DNA of 64,000 nt, taken from contig JAKSZT010005175.1 in the NCBI GenBank assembly GCA_026826555.1, forward strand, positions 2,796,183 to 2,860,182, written 5' to 3'. A program made the translations under genes and the position numbers. Shown piece by piece: positions 24,541-37,261 of this stretch (its first letter is position 1; each line of letters begins with the position of its first letter). Under the pieces are notes generated by a model. It was not told the DNA's origin, did no database searches, and was given only the letters and a program-made list of their open reading frames with translations. The DNA comes from Tolypeutes matacus. Taxonomy: Eukaryota > Chordata > Mammalia > Cingulata > Chlamyphoridae.

Positions 24541-25400
24541 ATACATGGATCATTCCAATGAACAAACTAAAACCAGGAAGACATGCAGAACATTGAACAA
24601 CTAATTGAAGCTGTCCAAACAAATATGGACCAACTTAATGAAGTGAAGGAAGAGATTAAGGATATTAAGAAGAAACTGTGTGAATATACTGAAGAAATTG
24701 TAAACATACATAAAAAGATAATGGATATGATGGTGATGAATGGCACAATCCAGGAAATCAAAAAAAAATGCTGGATTCACATAACAGTAGATTTGAACAG
24801 GCAGAAGAAAGAATTAGTGATGTCGAAGACATTACATTTGAAATCAAACAGTAGAACAGATCAATAAAAAGATAGAAAAAAATCAGCAGGAACCTAGAGA
24901 TTTAACCAATAATGCAAAATGCACAAACATAGGTGTTATAGGAATCCCAGAAGTATAAGAGGAGGGAAAGGGAACAGAAGGAGTGTTGAAGGAAATAATG
25001 GCTGAAAACTTCCTAACCCTATTGAAAGAGATGGATGTACATGTCCAGGAAGCACTGCACACCTCAAACAGTATAAATCCCAACAGGTCTACTGCAAGAC
25101 ATATAATTATCAAAATGTCCAATGCTCAAGACAAAGAGAAAATACTCAAGGCAGCAAGAGAAAAGAGAGCCATCACATACAAGGGAAGCACAATAAGATT
25201 AAGTGCTGATTTCTCATCTGAAACCATGGAGACAAGAAGACAGTGGTATGACATAGTCAAGGTAGTAAAAGAGAAAAACTTCCAGCCATGAATTCTCTCT
25301 CCAGCAAAGCTGTCATTCAAAAATGATGGAGAGTTCAAAATATTCACAGATAAACAGAAATAAAGAGAATATGCCAATAAGAAATCTGCACTTCAAGAAA
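24541..25400 (+). pseudogene. L1 ORF1 pseudogene (element A)
   Basis: ORF1p is the L1 RNA-binding chaperone that forms trimers through a coiled coil. Visible parts in order: coiled coil (IEQLIEAVQTNMDQLNEVKE from 24583), a frameshift around 24770-24980, an RRM-like and C-terminal region (EGVLKEIMAENFLTLLKEMD, then HIIIKMSNAQDKEKILKAAR and STIRLSADFSSETMETRRQW at 25190-25245), and the ending KEKNFQP followed by a stop where element C reads Arg. After the stop near 25362 the frame stays open up to and into the ORF2 start, so the usual inter-ORF stops are not apparent in this copy. Confidence 0.88.
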
Positions 25401-25531
25401 TAGTAAAGAAAGTCCTACAAGTGGAAAGGAAAATAACAATAGTGAGAGTGTTGGAGGAGAGTGTAAGAACAACTAAAAAGACAAAAATAGAAATAAAAAC
25501 AACATATGACATACATAAACCCAAAGAAAAT

Positions 25532-28500
25532 ATGGCTGATCTAAGAAATTCATTGAGAATAATAACACTGAATGTTAATGGATTAAGCTCATAAATCAAG
25601 AGACACATATTGGCGCAATGGATAAGGAAATATGACTCATCTGTATGCTGTCTACAAGAAACCCACCTTAGATGAAGGGATTCAAGGAGGCTGAAAGTGA
25701 ATGGATGGAAAATAATTTTACAAGCAAACAATAACCAAAAAAAAAAAAGGGCAGGACTAGCCATCCTAATATCAGACAAAATAGACTTTAAATGAAAACC
25801 TATTGTAAGAGACAAAGATGTACATTATATATCAGTAAAAGGGGCAATCTTTTAAGAAGAGAGAACAATCAAACACTTATGCATCTAATCTGGGTGCCTC
25901 AAAATACACGAGGCAAACACTGGAAAACTAAGTGGAGAAATAAATGCCTCTACAATTATAGTGGGAGGCTTTAATACACCTCATCACCATTAGACAGAAC
26001 ATCTAGACAGAGAATCAATAAAGAAACAAAGACTCTGAATAATACATTAGAGGACCAGGATCTAATAGACAAGTTCATAAGGATCATTCTTCAGGATAGA
26101 CCACATGCTAGGCCACAGAACAACTCTCAATGAATTCAGACAGATTCAGATTATACAAAGTAATTTCTATGACCAGAATGGAATGAAATTGGAAATCAGT
26201 AAGGCTCAGAGAACCAGACTAGGTACAAACATAGGGAAGCCAAAAAAATCACTCTTAGACAAACATTGGGTAAAAGAGGACATCTCAAAAGAAATCAGTA
26301 ACTACCTCGAATCGAATGAAAATGACAACAAAACATATCAAAATCTATGGGGTGCTGTCAAAGCTGTACTGAGAGGGAAATTCATAGCCATAAATGCATC
26401 TATTAAAAAAGAAGAAAAATCTAAAATAGAAAACATAACTGCACACCTGGAGGAATTGGAAAAACAACCATAAACTAACCCCAAAGGAAGTAGAAAGGAA
26501 GAAATAAGAAAGATTAGCGCAGAACTAAATGAAATAGAAAATAAGAAAGCACTAGAAAAAATAAAGAAAACCAAAAGCTGATTCTCTGAGAAGATCTATA
26601 AAATTGACAAACCCTTAGCCAACCTGATAAAGAAAAAGTGAAAGCAGATGCAAATACACAAAATAAGGAATGAAGAAGGGGATATCAATATTGACACCCC
26701 CAAAATAAAGAGACTCTTAAGAGGATACTTTGAAAAATTATATGTCAACAAAAATGATATTTTAGAGGAAATGGACAAATTCCTAGAAACTCACAAACAG
26801 CTTACATTGATAAAAGAAGAAATTCATGAACTCAACAGTTCAAATAAAAGTAAAGAGATTGACTCAGCCATCAAAAACCTCCCAACTAAGAAGAGCCCAG
26901 GATCAGATGGCTTCACAGGTGAATTCTAACAAATATTCTGGAAAGAGCTAACAACAATTTGGCCTAAGCTCTTCCAAAAAATAGAAGTAGAAGGAACATT
27001 GCCCAACTTATTCTATGATGCCAACATTACCCTAATACCAAAACCAAACAAAAATACCACAAGAAAGGAAAATTACAGACCAATTTCTCTAATGAACCTA
27101 GATGCTAAAATCCTCAACAAAATATTTGCTAATTCCATTCACCAACATATGAAGAGAATTATACAACATGATCAAGTGGGTTTCATCCCAGGTACGCAAG
27201 GATGTTTCAACATAAGAAAATCAATCAATGTAATACACCACATAAACAGATGGAAAGAAAAAAATCACATGATCATCTCTATAGATGCAGAAAAAGCATT
27301 CAACAATATACAGCACTCTTTCCTGATAAAAAGACTGCAAAAGATAGGAATAGAGGGAAACTTTCTGGACATGTTAAAGGGTATATATGAAAAATACAAA
27401 GCTAACATTATCTTCAATGGTGAAATCCTAAAAACCTTCCCTCTGAGATCAGGATCAAGGCAAGGATGCCCACCCTCACCACTACTATTTAACATTGTCT
27501 TAGAAGTACTTGCTTGAGGACTGAGGCATGAAAAAGATATAAAAGGCCTCCATATTGGAAAGAAGAAGTAAAAATTTCATTATTTGCAGATGACATGATC
27601 CTATATGTAGAAAGCCCTGAGAAAGCTACAACAAAGCTTCTAAAACTTATAAAGGATTCAGTAACATTGCAGGCTATAAGATCAATACTCAAAAATCAGT
27701 AGCATTTCTGTACACCAATAAGGAGCAATCTGAGGGGGAAATCAAGAAAAAATGCCATTACAATAGTAACAAAAAGAATCAAATACTTAAGAATAAATTT
27801 AATTAAGATATAAAGGACTTATATACAGAAAACTACACAACACTGTTAAAGGAAATCAAAGAAGACCTAAATAAATGGAAGAATATTCCCTGTTCATGGA
27901 TAGGAAAACTAAACATCAACAAGATGTCTATCCTACCCAAACTAATCTACAGATTTAATGAAATCTCAATAAAAATCAACACTGTATTTTTTAAGGAATT
28001 GGAGATACTGACTACAATATTTATTTGGAAGGGTAAGAGGCCCCAAATTGCCAAAGATATATTGAAAAAGAAAAATGAAGTTGGAGTTATCACACTACCT
28101 GAGTTTAAAACATACTACAAAGCTACACTGGTGAAAACTGCTTGGTATTGGCACAAGGATAGACACATTGACCAATGGAACCATTTTGAGATTTCTGATA
28201 TAAATCCTCACATATACAGTCATCTGATATTCAACAAGGCCACCAAGCCCACTCAGTTGGGAGACAATGGCCTTTTCAACAAGTGGTGCTTGGAGAACAG
28301 GATACCCATATCCAAAAGAATGAGAGAACAACATAATCTCACACCTTATACAAAAATCAACTCAAGATGGATCAAATATTTAAATATATGAGCCAAGACC
28401 ATAAAGACCTTGGAAAATAATGTAGGGAACCATCTATAAGACCTTGTAATAGAAATGGTTTCATGAACTTCACAACCAAAGCATTAGCAATAAAAGAAAA

Positions 28501-29285
28501 AATACATAAATAGAATCTCCTTAAAATTAAAAACTTTTGCACCTCAAAGGAGAAAATAAAAAGGCAGCCTACCCAATGGGAGAAAATATTTGTCAACTAT
28601 GTATCTGATAGGAGTCTAATATCCTGCATGTATAAAGAAATCCTACAACTAGAAAATAAAAAGACTAACAACCCATTTAGAAAATGTTCAAATGACGAGA
28701 AAAGAAGGAAGAAATACAAATGGCTAAAAAGCACATGAAAGATGCACAATATCTCTAGCTATTAGAGAAATGCAAATCAAAACTACATTGAGATACCATC
28801 TTACACTCGTTAGAATGGTGGCTATTGAAAAAAAAACAGCAGACTATAAGTGATGGAGAGGATGTGGAGGAATGGAAACCATCTTCCACTGCTGTTGGGA
28901 TTGTTGAGTAGTCCAGCCATTGTGGAGGACAGTTTATTGTTTCCTTAACAAACTAACTATAGATCTTCCATATGATCTGGCAATCCCACTGCAGGGTATA
29001 TATCCAGATGAACTGAAATCAAAGACACGAACAGTTATATATGCACCAATATTCATAGTGGCATTGTTCACTATTGCCAAAAGGTGGAATCAACCCAGGT
29101 GCCCATCAACAGATGAATGGTTAAACAAAATGTGGTACATACATACAAAGGAATATTACTCAGCTGTAAGAAGGAATAAAGTGCTAACACACGGGATAAC
29201 ATGGATGAATCTTGAAGACCTTATGTTGAGTGAAGCAAGCCAGGCATTGATGGATGAACAGTATTTGACCTCACTGATATGAATT
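25532..29285 (+). pseudogene. L1 ORF2 pseudogene (element A)
   Basis: ORF2p is the L1 endonuclease and reverse transcriptase. The start ATG at 25532 precedes LRIITLNVNGLSS, the hallmark N-terminus, and a stop follows at once. Further along: SVCCLQETHLR (endonuclease Glu), VGGFNTP where GDFN is expected (the Asp is lost), IDHMLGH-type ending near 26100, linker 26105-26473, reverse transcriptase 26648-27600 with [38 protein letters not shown] and an intact FADD at 27583-27594, thumb and C-terminal domain 27924-28391, and the C-terminus 28920-29282 (PSTDEWLNKMWYIHTKEYYS). Length is close to the usual 1,275 codons. At least six frame breaks are present. Confidence 0.93.
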
Positions 29286-31965
29286 AAGGAAATTTAGTAG
29301 TCTCTGAGTACTATTGTTTCAAAAATAGTTGTACAAGAAAGAGAAAAAGAAAAGAAAGTTGTGAACCACCACCCATATGGATTTAACCTATGGTAAAGTG
29401 ATAGAGTGTAGTTGTGTATTGATGGTATAGGACAGGAGGGTAGTGATATATTAGGTTGGGTGGTTCAGGGTTGACAGGCGGGTAGATTGGGAAGAGTGGG
29501 TTAGAATACACAGGATACTGAGGGGAGAGATGGGAGAGGGACTGGGTGAACACGGGATTTGTGGGTATGAGGTTGAAAGTACAGATGTGGGAATCCTCTA
29601 ATGGCAATATGACAAGGAATTGTCACAGTTTTAGGGTGTTTGTTGGGGAGGCATTCAGGACAGGATGCATTTGGAGCAGGCTTCTAGGGAGTGTGTGAGT
29701 GTTCATCCTGTCATAATGTGTTGTATCAGTGGGTGGAGACCCACACAATGAGAGGGAGGGAGATGGACTCCCATCTTTGGGAGGATCAATTTGCTCAGAA
29801 ATAGACAGGTGGGTGTCTCTTAAAAGTAAGGGTGGTTCCTAATAGTGGAGGACAAACCAGTGTGTCATGACCACTTGTTGCATTTAACTATGAATTTTGT
29901 CATCCAATGAGTCAAGCCAGGGGGTTGTCATGTGCCCCAGGGTTGGGGTGGGAAGGGAGGAACAGAATAGATCAAACAGGGAGTATTTAGTGGTCAGTGG
30001 AAATATTTTTTATTACCTTAGAGTGATGGACACAGAACATGGTAAATATCATCAAAATTTATAAAAGGGTACGATCTAAAGTGCAAAGCATACTGTAAAC
30101 CATTGACAATGTTTAGTAGCTATGTTTCACTATCTGTATATCAGTTATAACAATGCTACCATCCACAAACAAAACGGTTTTAAATTGGGGTGAGGAAAGG
30201 GGGAGGAAGTTGGGAATATGAGTGTCTTGTATTCTGTGTGTGACTTTGCTGTGACCTAAAACTTCTTTGAAAATTAAATGAAAAATAGTGAGACCCTGGG
30301 GAGTGAGAGGAGGAAGGTGCCACGGTAAAGACTGGACACCAGATATTGCAGTGATAAAAGGCAAAATGCAAAAAAAAATTTTTTTTTAAATTTTTTCTCA
30401 TTTTTTGAATAACCCAATCCTTTAATTTTATTTTAGTTTTATTTTTTTTTTAAGTTTTCATGTATTTTATCTCTTACATTTAAATATCATTATCATTTCA
30501 TTTTCCTATTAATTTTATTTGGCTAATGTATTGGCTGCATCTCTAAAGAAGCTTTGGATCATAGAAGGAGTACAACTGGGGCAGTAGAAGATGGTTGATG
30601 GGAGGTGTCATGGATGGCGGGTGCATGGGAGGAAGTTCACCTGAACTTACATAATAGTTATATAAAATTGTTCAAATGCTCACAGTGCATGGTCACAGGG
30701 GGTGGAGAATCACTCAATAAATGAGAGAATTCTGAATTCTGATCCTGCAGAGCTCTGCCATATTCTCCAAGGGAGTAGCAACAGACCCCAAGTGCAGGGG
30801 CAGTGTCTGGCAAAGGAGGATGATCCACTGATGGGCTCTTGTTATTGATGACTAGCCTTATGAGTCTTGGCTCTTGAAATTGAAACTTAGCCTATTGTTA
30901 TGGGGTGCCTAAATGTTGCCTCTTAAGAGCCTCCTTGTTGCCCAAATGTGGCCTCTCTCTAAGCCAAACTCAACATATGAATTCATTACCTTTGCCCCAG
31001 TGTGGAACATGACTCCTGGGGAAAAGCTTCCCTGGCAATGAGGGATTACTAACAAGTGCCTGGAAAAAGACCTCTAATAAAAGGGGGAAAAGTTAAAGAC
31101 AAATGAGTTCATATGGCTAAGAGACTTCAAAGTGAGTCGGGAGGTCATCCCAGAGGTAATGCATATGCACATCTCAGTAGGACCTCATAGGTTTCAAATT
31201 TGTATATCATCTCAAACAGAGAGGCTCCTGAGGGATCTGGAGACACTCAGGTCCTATATCAGGGTGAATAACCCCAGAGTTTCATGCGTTATCAGTGGGC
31301 CCTACTTTGGATTCCTTGCTCCTGAGAGTGACAAAGTTGGACCCAAATATGTCTTCCCTGCACATGGTCCATCTGTCCCTTCTATTCAAACCTATATATG
31401 GTGCTGGAAATTGTAGGCACTTCCAGAGACCAGAGTCTTTTGGCTGTCCATATGCCAGCTGGGCCTGAATCTCGGTGGAGCCGCAACTCCTGCTCTACTG
31501 CTCAATGGACTCACCCTGGACACCTGGTGGGGAGATGATAATGGACAATGGCCATCCCAGGGAGTGGAGAGTGTCTGAAGCTGTGGGAAGGATAATCCCA
31601 TCCATCTTATCAATGGGATATAAGCCCCCTCTCACTTGAAGGTGGAGTGGACATCACCATCTCAGAGTCCTCAGGATTGGGGGAAGAGCTGTGGACTGGA
31701 GTGGGCTTGCTGACATTCTGTTATAGACCTATTGTGATTCACATAATGGAGGTAATTGTAGCATTGATGGGAAGCCAGTGGCCACTGGATGCTTTGGGGG
31801 CAAGGAGAGGGAAAAGCAATTGTAATACAGGGGCTTTGTTGGGAATTGGGAATTATCCTGAGTGGAATTGCAATGACAGATATAGGCCATTTTATATCAT
31901 CATATAACATGCAGAACTGTGTGGGAGAGAGTGTGGTCTATAGTGTTAACTATGGTCCATGCTAA
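29286..31965 (+). mobile_element. long L1 3' region (element A)
   Basis: About 2.7 kb follow ORF2 before the element ends. Successive parts recur in the other copies: GATAGAGTGTAGTTGTG (29402), GTGGGTGGAGACCCACACAA (29730), GTGTGACTTTGCTGTGACC (30238), CCTCTCTCTAAGCCAAACTC (30951), GACTTCAAAGTGAGTCGGG (31124), GGGGGAAGAGCTGTGGACTG (31679), CATGCAGAACTGTGTGGGAG (31908). Human L1 3' UTRs are a few hundred bases, so this is long. The last part of the 3' end after TATGGTCCATG is absent. Confidence 0.85.
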
Positions 31966-33114
31966 TTATAAATTATAATTATAAATGGATTATATATAAA
32001 AAGTGTTATCAATAAAAATAACATTTATAACATTTTTATACTTATTTTCCCTCCATTCCACTTTTTCCACATATAAAATTAAACATTTCTGAAATGAGAT
32101 TGCTCAAGATAATGACTTTTAGACCTAAAAGTATAATTAACACTGGAACAGGATTTCTTTATGATTTGGAAGGCTTCAAGACAAGCAGAAGTAAAAGAGT
32201 TGTGGTTATAACAGCTATTCTGAATAGGAGATTTGAGTAAAATCTAGATGTAGGTTGAACTACCTGGACAGAAAATTATCCCATCAAATACTGTAATTCC
32301 TGTCTGGTGGAAGAAAGGGTGCTTTGAGGAGGAAAAATGTCAGGTGTGATGTTTTCCTTAGATACTGTATGTAAGTTAGTAGATAAATTATAGAGACAGC
32401 AAGGGAACTCTGGTACACACTGTAACAGAAAATTGGAATCTATCAGGATCAGAAGAGAATAAATTTTTTGGACATTACTAAAAAGGAGGAAAAATGGGCC
32501 TCATATGCGTGTCTTTGGAACAACTGAAATGAAAGAGTTGTGAGAAATCATCCATCTGGTCTCCCTTGGATTAAACCATCTGAGATGAATCTCAGAACCA
32601 TTCACCAACTGTGAAAGAAACTGATTTTTATTCAGGTGGGGAAAAATAGGTTAATATCAGCAATCATCCAATTGCCTGGCACATGAGGAGAATAGGAGTG
32701 TTCAAACAAACAGGCTGATGCAGATGCTCTTTTACAGATCATTTCTTGTCTAAAAATTTGTTAATGGAGAAAATGAGAAAATAATCTCTGGATGTCTCTT
32801 GGCATTTTAAAAAATATTATACTAAAGTGTAAATATGACTAATCACTGAAAGCTTGATGGCCTTAGTTTCATTTAAATTCATTTTCTAAAATTAACATAT
32901 TGAAGAGAGTTGTGAAAATCTAAAAGGATATATATGAAATCATTGATTTTAAAATACTGTCTTTTGTCAATTTCTTCTAACGTGAGTTCTTTTTGAAAAG
33001 CATTCCAATTTTGGCATTTTATTTTTCAATTATGTTGATTATCTCCATTTAGTTTTAGTATATATATATTATTTTATATTTTGACTACAGGGAAATGGCA
33101 ACATATTAGGAGAA
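31966..33114. other. unrecognised non-coding DNA upstream of the olfactory pseudogene
   Basis: AT-rich unique-looking sequence. Just before the receptor frame there is TTTTGACTACAG|GG at about 33079-33092, a pyrimidine-rich stretch ending in AG. That would suit the splice acceptor that normally precedes an olfactory receptor coding exon, but it is only a weak match. Confidence 0.4.
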
Positions 33115-34001
33115 ATGAACATTCTCACCTTTTCCACAGAATTCCTCCTTATGGATATCTCAACCTCCTGAGAGCTCCAAGTCCTCCAAGGTCTGATGTT
33201 CTTAATGACATATCTAGGAGCCCTGAATGGGAATCTTCTAACCATTACTGTCATTGTAACTGACCAACATCTGCACTCTCCAATGTACTTCTTTCTGGCA
33301 ATTTATCCCTCTTAGACCTTTGCTGCATTTCAGTTACTGTTCCCAAAATATTTGTGAATTCTCTGTCAGACTGTAAACTGATTGCTCTCCCAGTATATGC
33401 TGCTCAGATTTTCCTGATTATCTTGTTTGGATGCACAGAGTTTTTCTTCCTTGTGGTGATGTCCTATGATTGTTATGTTGCCATTTACCACCCTCTGCAC
33501 TATGGGCTCACTGTCACTCCATGTCTGTGCACACAGGCAGCTGGTGCTTCATGGTTATGTGGGTCAGTCCATTCTTCTATCCACACAGGTGGCATGTTCA
33601 GGCTTCCCTTCACAGAGTCCACTGTGATCCATCAATATTTCTATGATGTGCTTCATATTTTTAGGAAGTCCTCTTCAGATGTTCAGTTTTCTGAATCTAT
33701 GGCCTTAATTTTTAGTGCTTGTAATTTTTCAGTATGCTGTGCTTTTATGTTTAAGTCCTATATTGATATATTTTCAATGGTCCTTAAGATGCATTCTTTG
33801 GAAGCCCATTACAAAGCCCTATCCACCTATACCCCACAGTTAGCAATTCTATTTTTGTTTTTAGTTTCTGGGTGGATCTCTGCTTTTGGTCCCATTGCAA
33901 ATAAAGAATCTCTCGGTATTCTGCTCACAGGCATGTTCTACACCATGGTGCCTCCGATCATAAACCCCATCATCTACAGCCTGCAGAACAGAGAAGATTA
34001 A
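33115..34001 (+). pseudogene. olfactory receptor pseudogene, family 14-like
   Basis: Olfactory receptors are seven-transmembrane odorant receptors encoded by one exon of about 310 codons. From ATG 33115 the frame gives MNILTFSTEFLLMD, a TGA stop at codon 19 (33169-33171, an expected Arg CGA mutated to TGA), then [20 protein letters not shown] (TM1) and [12 protein letters not shown] one-base deletion at about 33298-33303 shifts the frame; it resumes as [18 protein letters not shown] and stays open to 34001. The G-protein motif normally MAYDRYVAICHPLHY reads MSYDCYVAIYHPLHY, so the DRY Arg is lost. KALSTYTPQL (TM6 side) and PPIINPIIYSLQNRED (TM7) are kept. Family 14 is suggested by [11 protein letters not shown] and [12 protein letters not shown]; this is from memory. 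Confidence 0.93.
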
Positions 34002-34243
34002 AACTTCTCTATGTAGAATGTTCCACAGATAGTTTGACATGCTAAAAGCATTTTTGAAATTAAAATATTCTGAAAAGTAATGTAATGAAGTTTAATTTAT
34101 ATTTGATATTTGTTTTTAAATTTGAATATGTCCCTATCAAATATCTAGAACTTTGTTTCCTTTATGTCCTTCTGTTGTTTGCATGAGTGAATTGTACATC
34201 TGCATCCTAGTTTTTCAAATCCATTCACTTGTGTAATTAAAAT

Positions 34244-34315
34244 ATTCTTCAAGAAATTATTTCCCATATTTTAANNNNNNNNNNATTCTTCAAGAAATTA
34301 TTTCCCATATTTTAA
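34244..34315. other. 10-N gap between identical 31-bp ends
   Basis: Ten Ns at 34275-34284 separate two identical 31-bp stretches (34244-34274 and 34285-34315, starting ATTCTTCAAGAAATTATT). This is what an unmerged contig overlap looks like. The genome probably has one copy and no gap, so 41 bp here are likely artificial. Confidence 0.9.
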
Positions 34316-35837
34316 AATTATTTTAAATGATTTAAGGATGATTTTTTTATCAAAAATAAAATATGATATCATATGGAGAAGATGATGGTTAAGCACCTCA
34401 CAGCAGCCTATATATTTTAGAGAACTTCAAGGTACAGGATCCTGCTGCTCTGGAAGGGAATATTGAGTATTTTGAATTCCAGAGTTCAATTCAAGTTACT
34501 TCATTTGAAGTCTCCTGTCTACAAATGCATGCCAAAATAACAATGCAGTTAGAATTGAGGCATAACTGCAGAATTAATGACACAATGATATATAGCATTG
34601 ATTTTCAATTTATAATAGGATCTCTCATTGAAATGTGGACTATAAAAACCTTTCACTTAACAAAGCATATCCTTTCAAATGTTTTCTCTCTATCTGAGCT
34701 GGTTGAATAGGCACATATCATTCTAGATTCACTTAATCTTTCTGCATGAGGAAGACCAAGTACTGGTGCGAGATGTAGGCATATTTGGAATTGGATTTTG
34801 CTTGCAGATTATTAGACATTGCTTATTCTTTATGATAGACACACTTTTCCTAACAAAAAATATGAAGACATGTCCTCTCAATATACAAATGCTTTAGTTT
34901 TCTGGCCCTCATAGCATAAGTCAGCATTCTGATGGTAAAGTAATTGAACTTCTTATATCCCAGAATTTAATTTTATAAATGCTGCCTTTAGTAGTTTAGT
35001 ATCCTTACCCGGAAAAGTTTTAGCCTTAAGGAATTCATGCTTATTTAACTTTGCCCTTCTTCCTGCAACTGGTAAAAGGGACAACCCAGGTTCCTTATGG
35101 CTCAGTATATATTTAAATTTATACAAGCAAGTAGTTTATGAATATCCTGACCTTATTGTCATAAAAATAACCATCTTGGCACCTTTCAAGAGAGTGAAGT
35201 GAGACAATGTTTCCCTGCAGAATTTTGAAAAATTAACAAGGACCAAAAGAAACAACTCTCTAAAAGCTCCAGAAAACAGTTAAATGACTTCAGTAACAGG
35301 GTAAGCACCAAATAAGGTAAAAAGCATCAAAAAAGTGGTAGCATCTCATGGCACATTGACACTCACCTCCTCCACCCCTCACCAGCTATTCATGGAGTTG
35401 TCCTGTTTTCTCTCAGTGTGAATTCTTACTCAACGTTCTGGAGGGAGCACAATAACCTTCATGCACATATTGAAGGCATGAAAGTCTGCCCCAATCTGTA
35501 TGGTGCTGGCTTGAGGACCCCTCTATCACACAACTTTGAGTGTAAAAGGACATTTAGCTCTTCTTTGGAAAACTGTTCAGGAGCAATCAAGATGCACTCC
35601 CTTAGGCAAGAGATTGCTGGCCATAGAACATACAGTGCAGTACCCAGGACTGAGAGGAAACTTATTCCTAGCAAAGGCAGACATTCCTAACTGTTTAAAG
35701 AAGGGAATTCCTGGGGCCCCACACACATGCCTGACACAAGATGCATGTGCAGAAAGTGTCAGTGTAACCCCTATATTTTGGCCTCAAGCTGTTCTTCAAA
35801 CCCACTGTAAGTATAAGTACTGAAGGAATGCATTTGC
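34316..35837. other. unrecognised non-coding DNA
   Basis: No gene or recognised repeat. Two overlapping frames on the plus strand (35418-35690, 35536-35823) have no domain and are opposed by a minus-strand frame in the same place. Confidence 0.4.
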
Positions 35838-36597
35838 TCAGGTCAATCTGCAAAACTAAGAAAGGCCTTTTCTGTTTTTTTCTTTTCTTTTTTATCCTAT
35901 TCCTTTTATCCTTCTTCTTCTGTTGTTAACTCCAGGTATTCAAGGAAATCTTTGTCCAAATATTAGCTGAATACAAGCTTAAGGAACAGACACTTCACAG
36001 TCTGAATTCCACTATAACATATTAAAATATTCAAATGTCCAGGCTTCAACAAAAGGTTATAACATATACAATGATACAGAAAATGATAGCTGAGGAGCAG
36101 GATATTAAATTATTACAAACCATCATTGAATAGGACATGATTAGGGACACACCAAAGATGTAATTTTACAAATTGTTTTTAAATATGCCCAAAGAGCTAA
36201 AGAAAAACCCATATGAAAAGTAAAAGAAATCAGGAAAACATAGTTGAACTCAAAGAGAATATCAATCAAACAATTGAATAACACAAAGCTGAAGAACAAA
36301 GTAATAGATATTTCAAATTCTTTGGAGGTGTTCAACAGAAGATTGGAGTTTAAAGAAGATGGAATCAGAGAAGTTGAGGAAGAGACAATTGAAATCATTC
36401 TTTATGAGGAATTGAAGGCAAATAAATGAACAGCAACAAAAAAAACTAAGCAGAGTCTAAGAAAACTTGGGGGAACCATCATTCAAACCAATATATGCAA
36501 TGAGGCCGTTCCAGATGGAGAAGAAAGAGAAAAAGGAAAAAAGAATAATCATCACAGAAACAATGAATGAAAACTTCCCAAAGTGTCAGTGATATCT
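35838..36597 (+). mobile_element. HAL1 half-LINE, 5' part with ORF1 N-terminus
   Basis: HAL1 elements are L1 relatives that encode only an ORF1-like protein. This segment contains the coiled-coil coding region: AACACAAAGCTGAAGAACAA, GGTGTTCAACAGAAGATTGG, AGACAATTGAAATCATTC, then ACCAATATATGCAATGAGG and ATGAATGAAAACTTCCCAAA, all in HAL1 order. Frame pieces include SLEVFNRRLEFKEDGIREVE. The copy has many stops and is interrupted at about 36597. Confidence 0.82.
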
Positions 36598-37261
36598 TTT
36601 TTTAAGTGTGTTTTCCCTCTACTCTTTTTTTATTTTTCCATATGTAAAATGTCCATCCATTTCCAAAAGTAATGGCAAATGTTAAGTGTAAAAGAAAACT
36701 AAATTATGAAGCCATTCAGCTTTAGTCTTTACATACCATGAGTAAAACACCATGTGAAGAGGTTTACATGGTGATTGTTAACCTGTAATACTGTGGACTT
36801 TTAACATTTTGTCCCCTTTTCAGTGAAACAGTAAAAATACTTATCTACCATTACTGTTATTAGGTGTTTATTTTATTTTTGATGGTAATATTCTATCCTT
36901 AAGGCACTATTGCAACTAAATTGGGCTTTACCATCTTGGCTTTAGTAGGTATAGAAGACAATAGACTACCATCTTTATTGCTGTAATGTGTTAAACATTA
37001 TATATTAGTAGAATCTAGTTTAATTTTTTCAGATGGAAAGTACTCATTGAATTTCCATTCTGAGTATGTTTAGACTAAATCTACAATGAAAAAAAATATA
37101 TATATAACTTAACACTAGAGAAACAATTGAGTTAATAGTTGGAATTAGATGAGATAAAAGTGCCTGAATAGAACTTGTTAGGAATAATACTTTCATAAAT
37201 TGTTGAGCTGCCTTTTTCTTCTTCTTTTTTGAATTTGAAATAAAACTTGAATTGAAAAATG
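36598..37261. mobile_element. unidentified insert inside HAL1
   Basis: The HAL1 ORF1 stops after CCCAAAGTGTCAGTGATATC and resumes near 37262 with a later part of ORF1. The intervening 660 bp start with a T-run (TTTTTTTAAG), consistent with a minus-strand retrotransposed sequence with a short tail. The insert itself matches nothing I recognise, and no target duplication is obvious. Part of it could also be highly diverged HAL1. Confidence 0.4.

Larger units (their letters stand above)
23031..31965 (+). mobile_element. near full-length L1 (element A)
   Basis: About 8.9 kb in sense order: 5' UTR (23034-24540), ORF1 (about 24541-25400), ORF2 (25532-29285) and a 2.68-kb 3' region (29286-31965). 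The extreme 3' terminus of about 180 nt seen in G and B is missing. Every part is collinear with the other copies in the window, which makes this the reference for reading them. All frames are broken by stops and indels, so the copy is dead. It starts within a few bases of the tail of element B in the same orientation. Confidence 0.92.
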
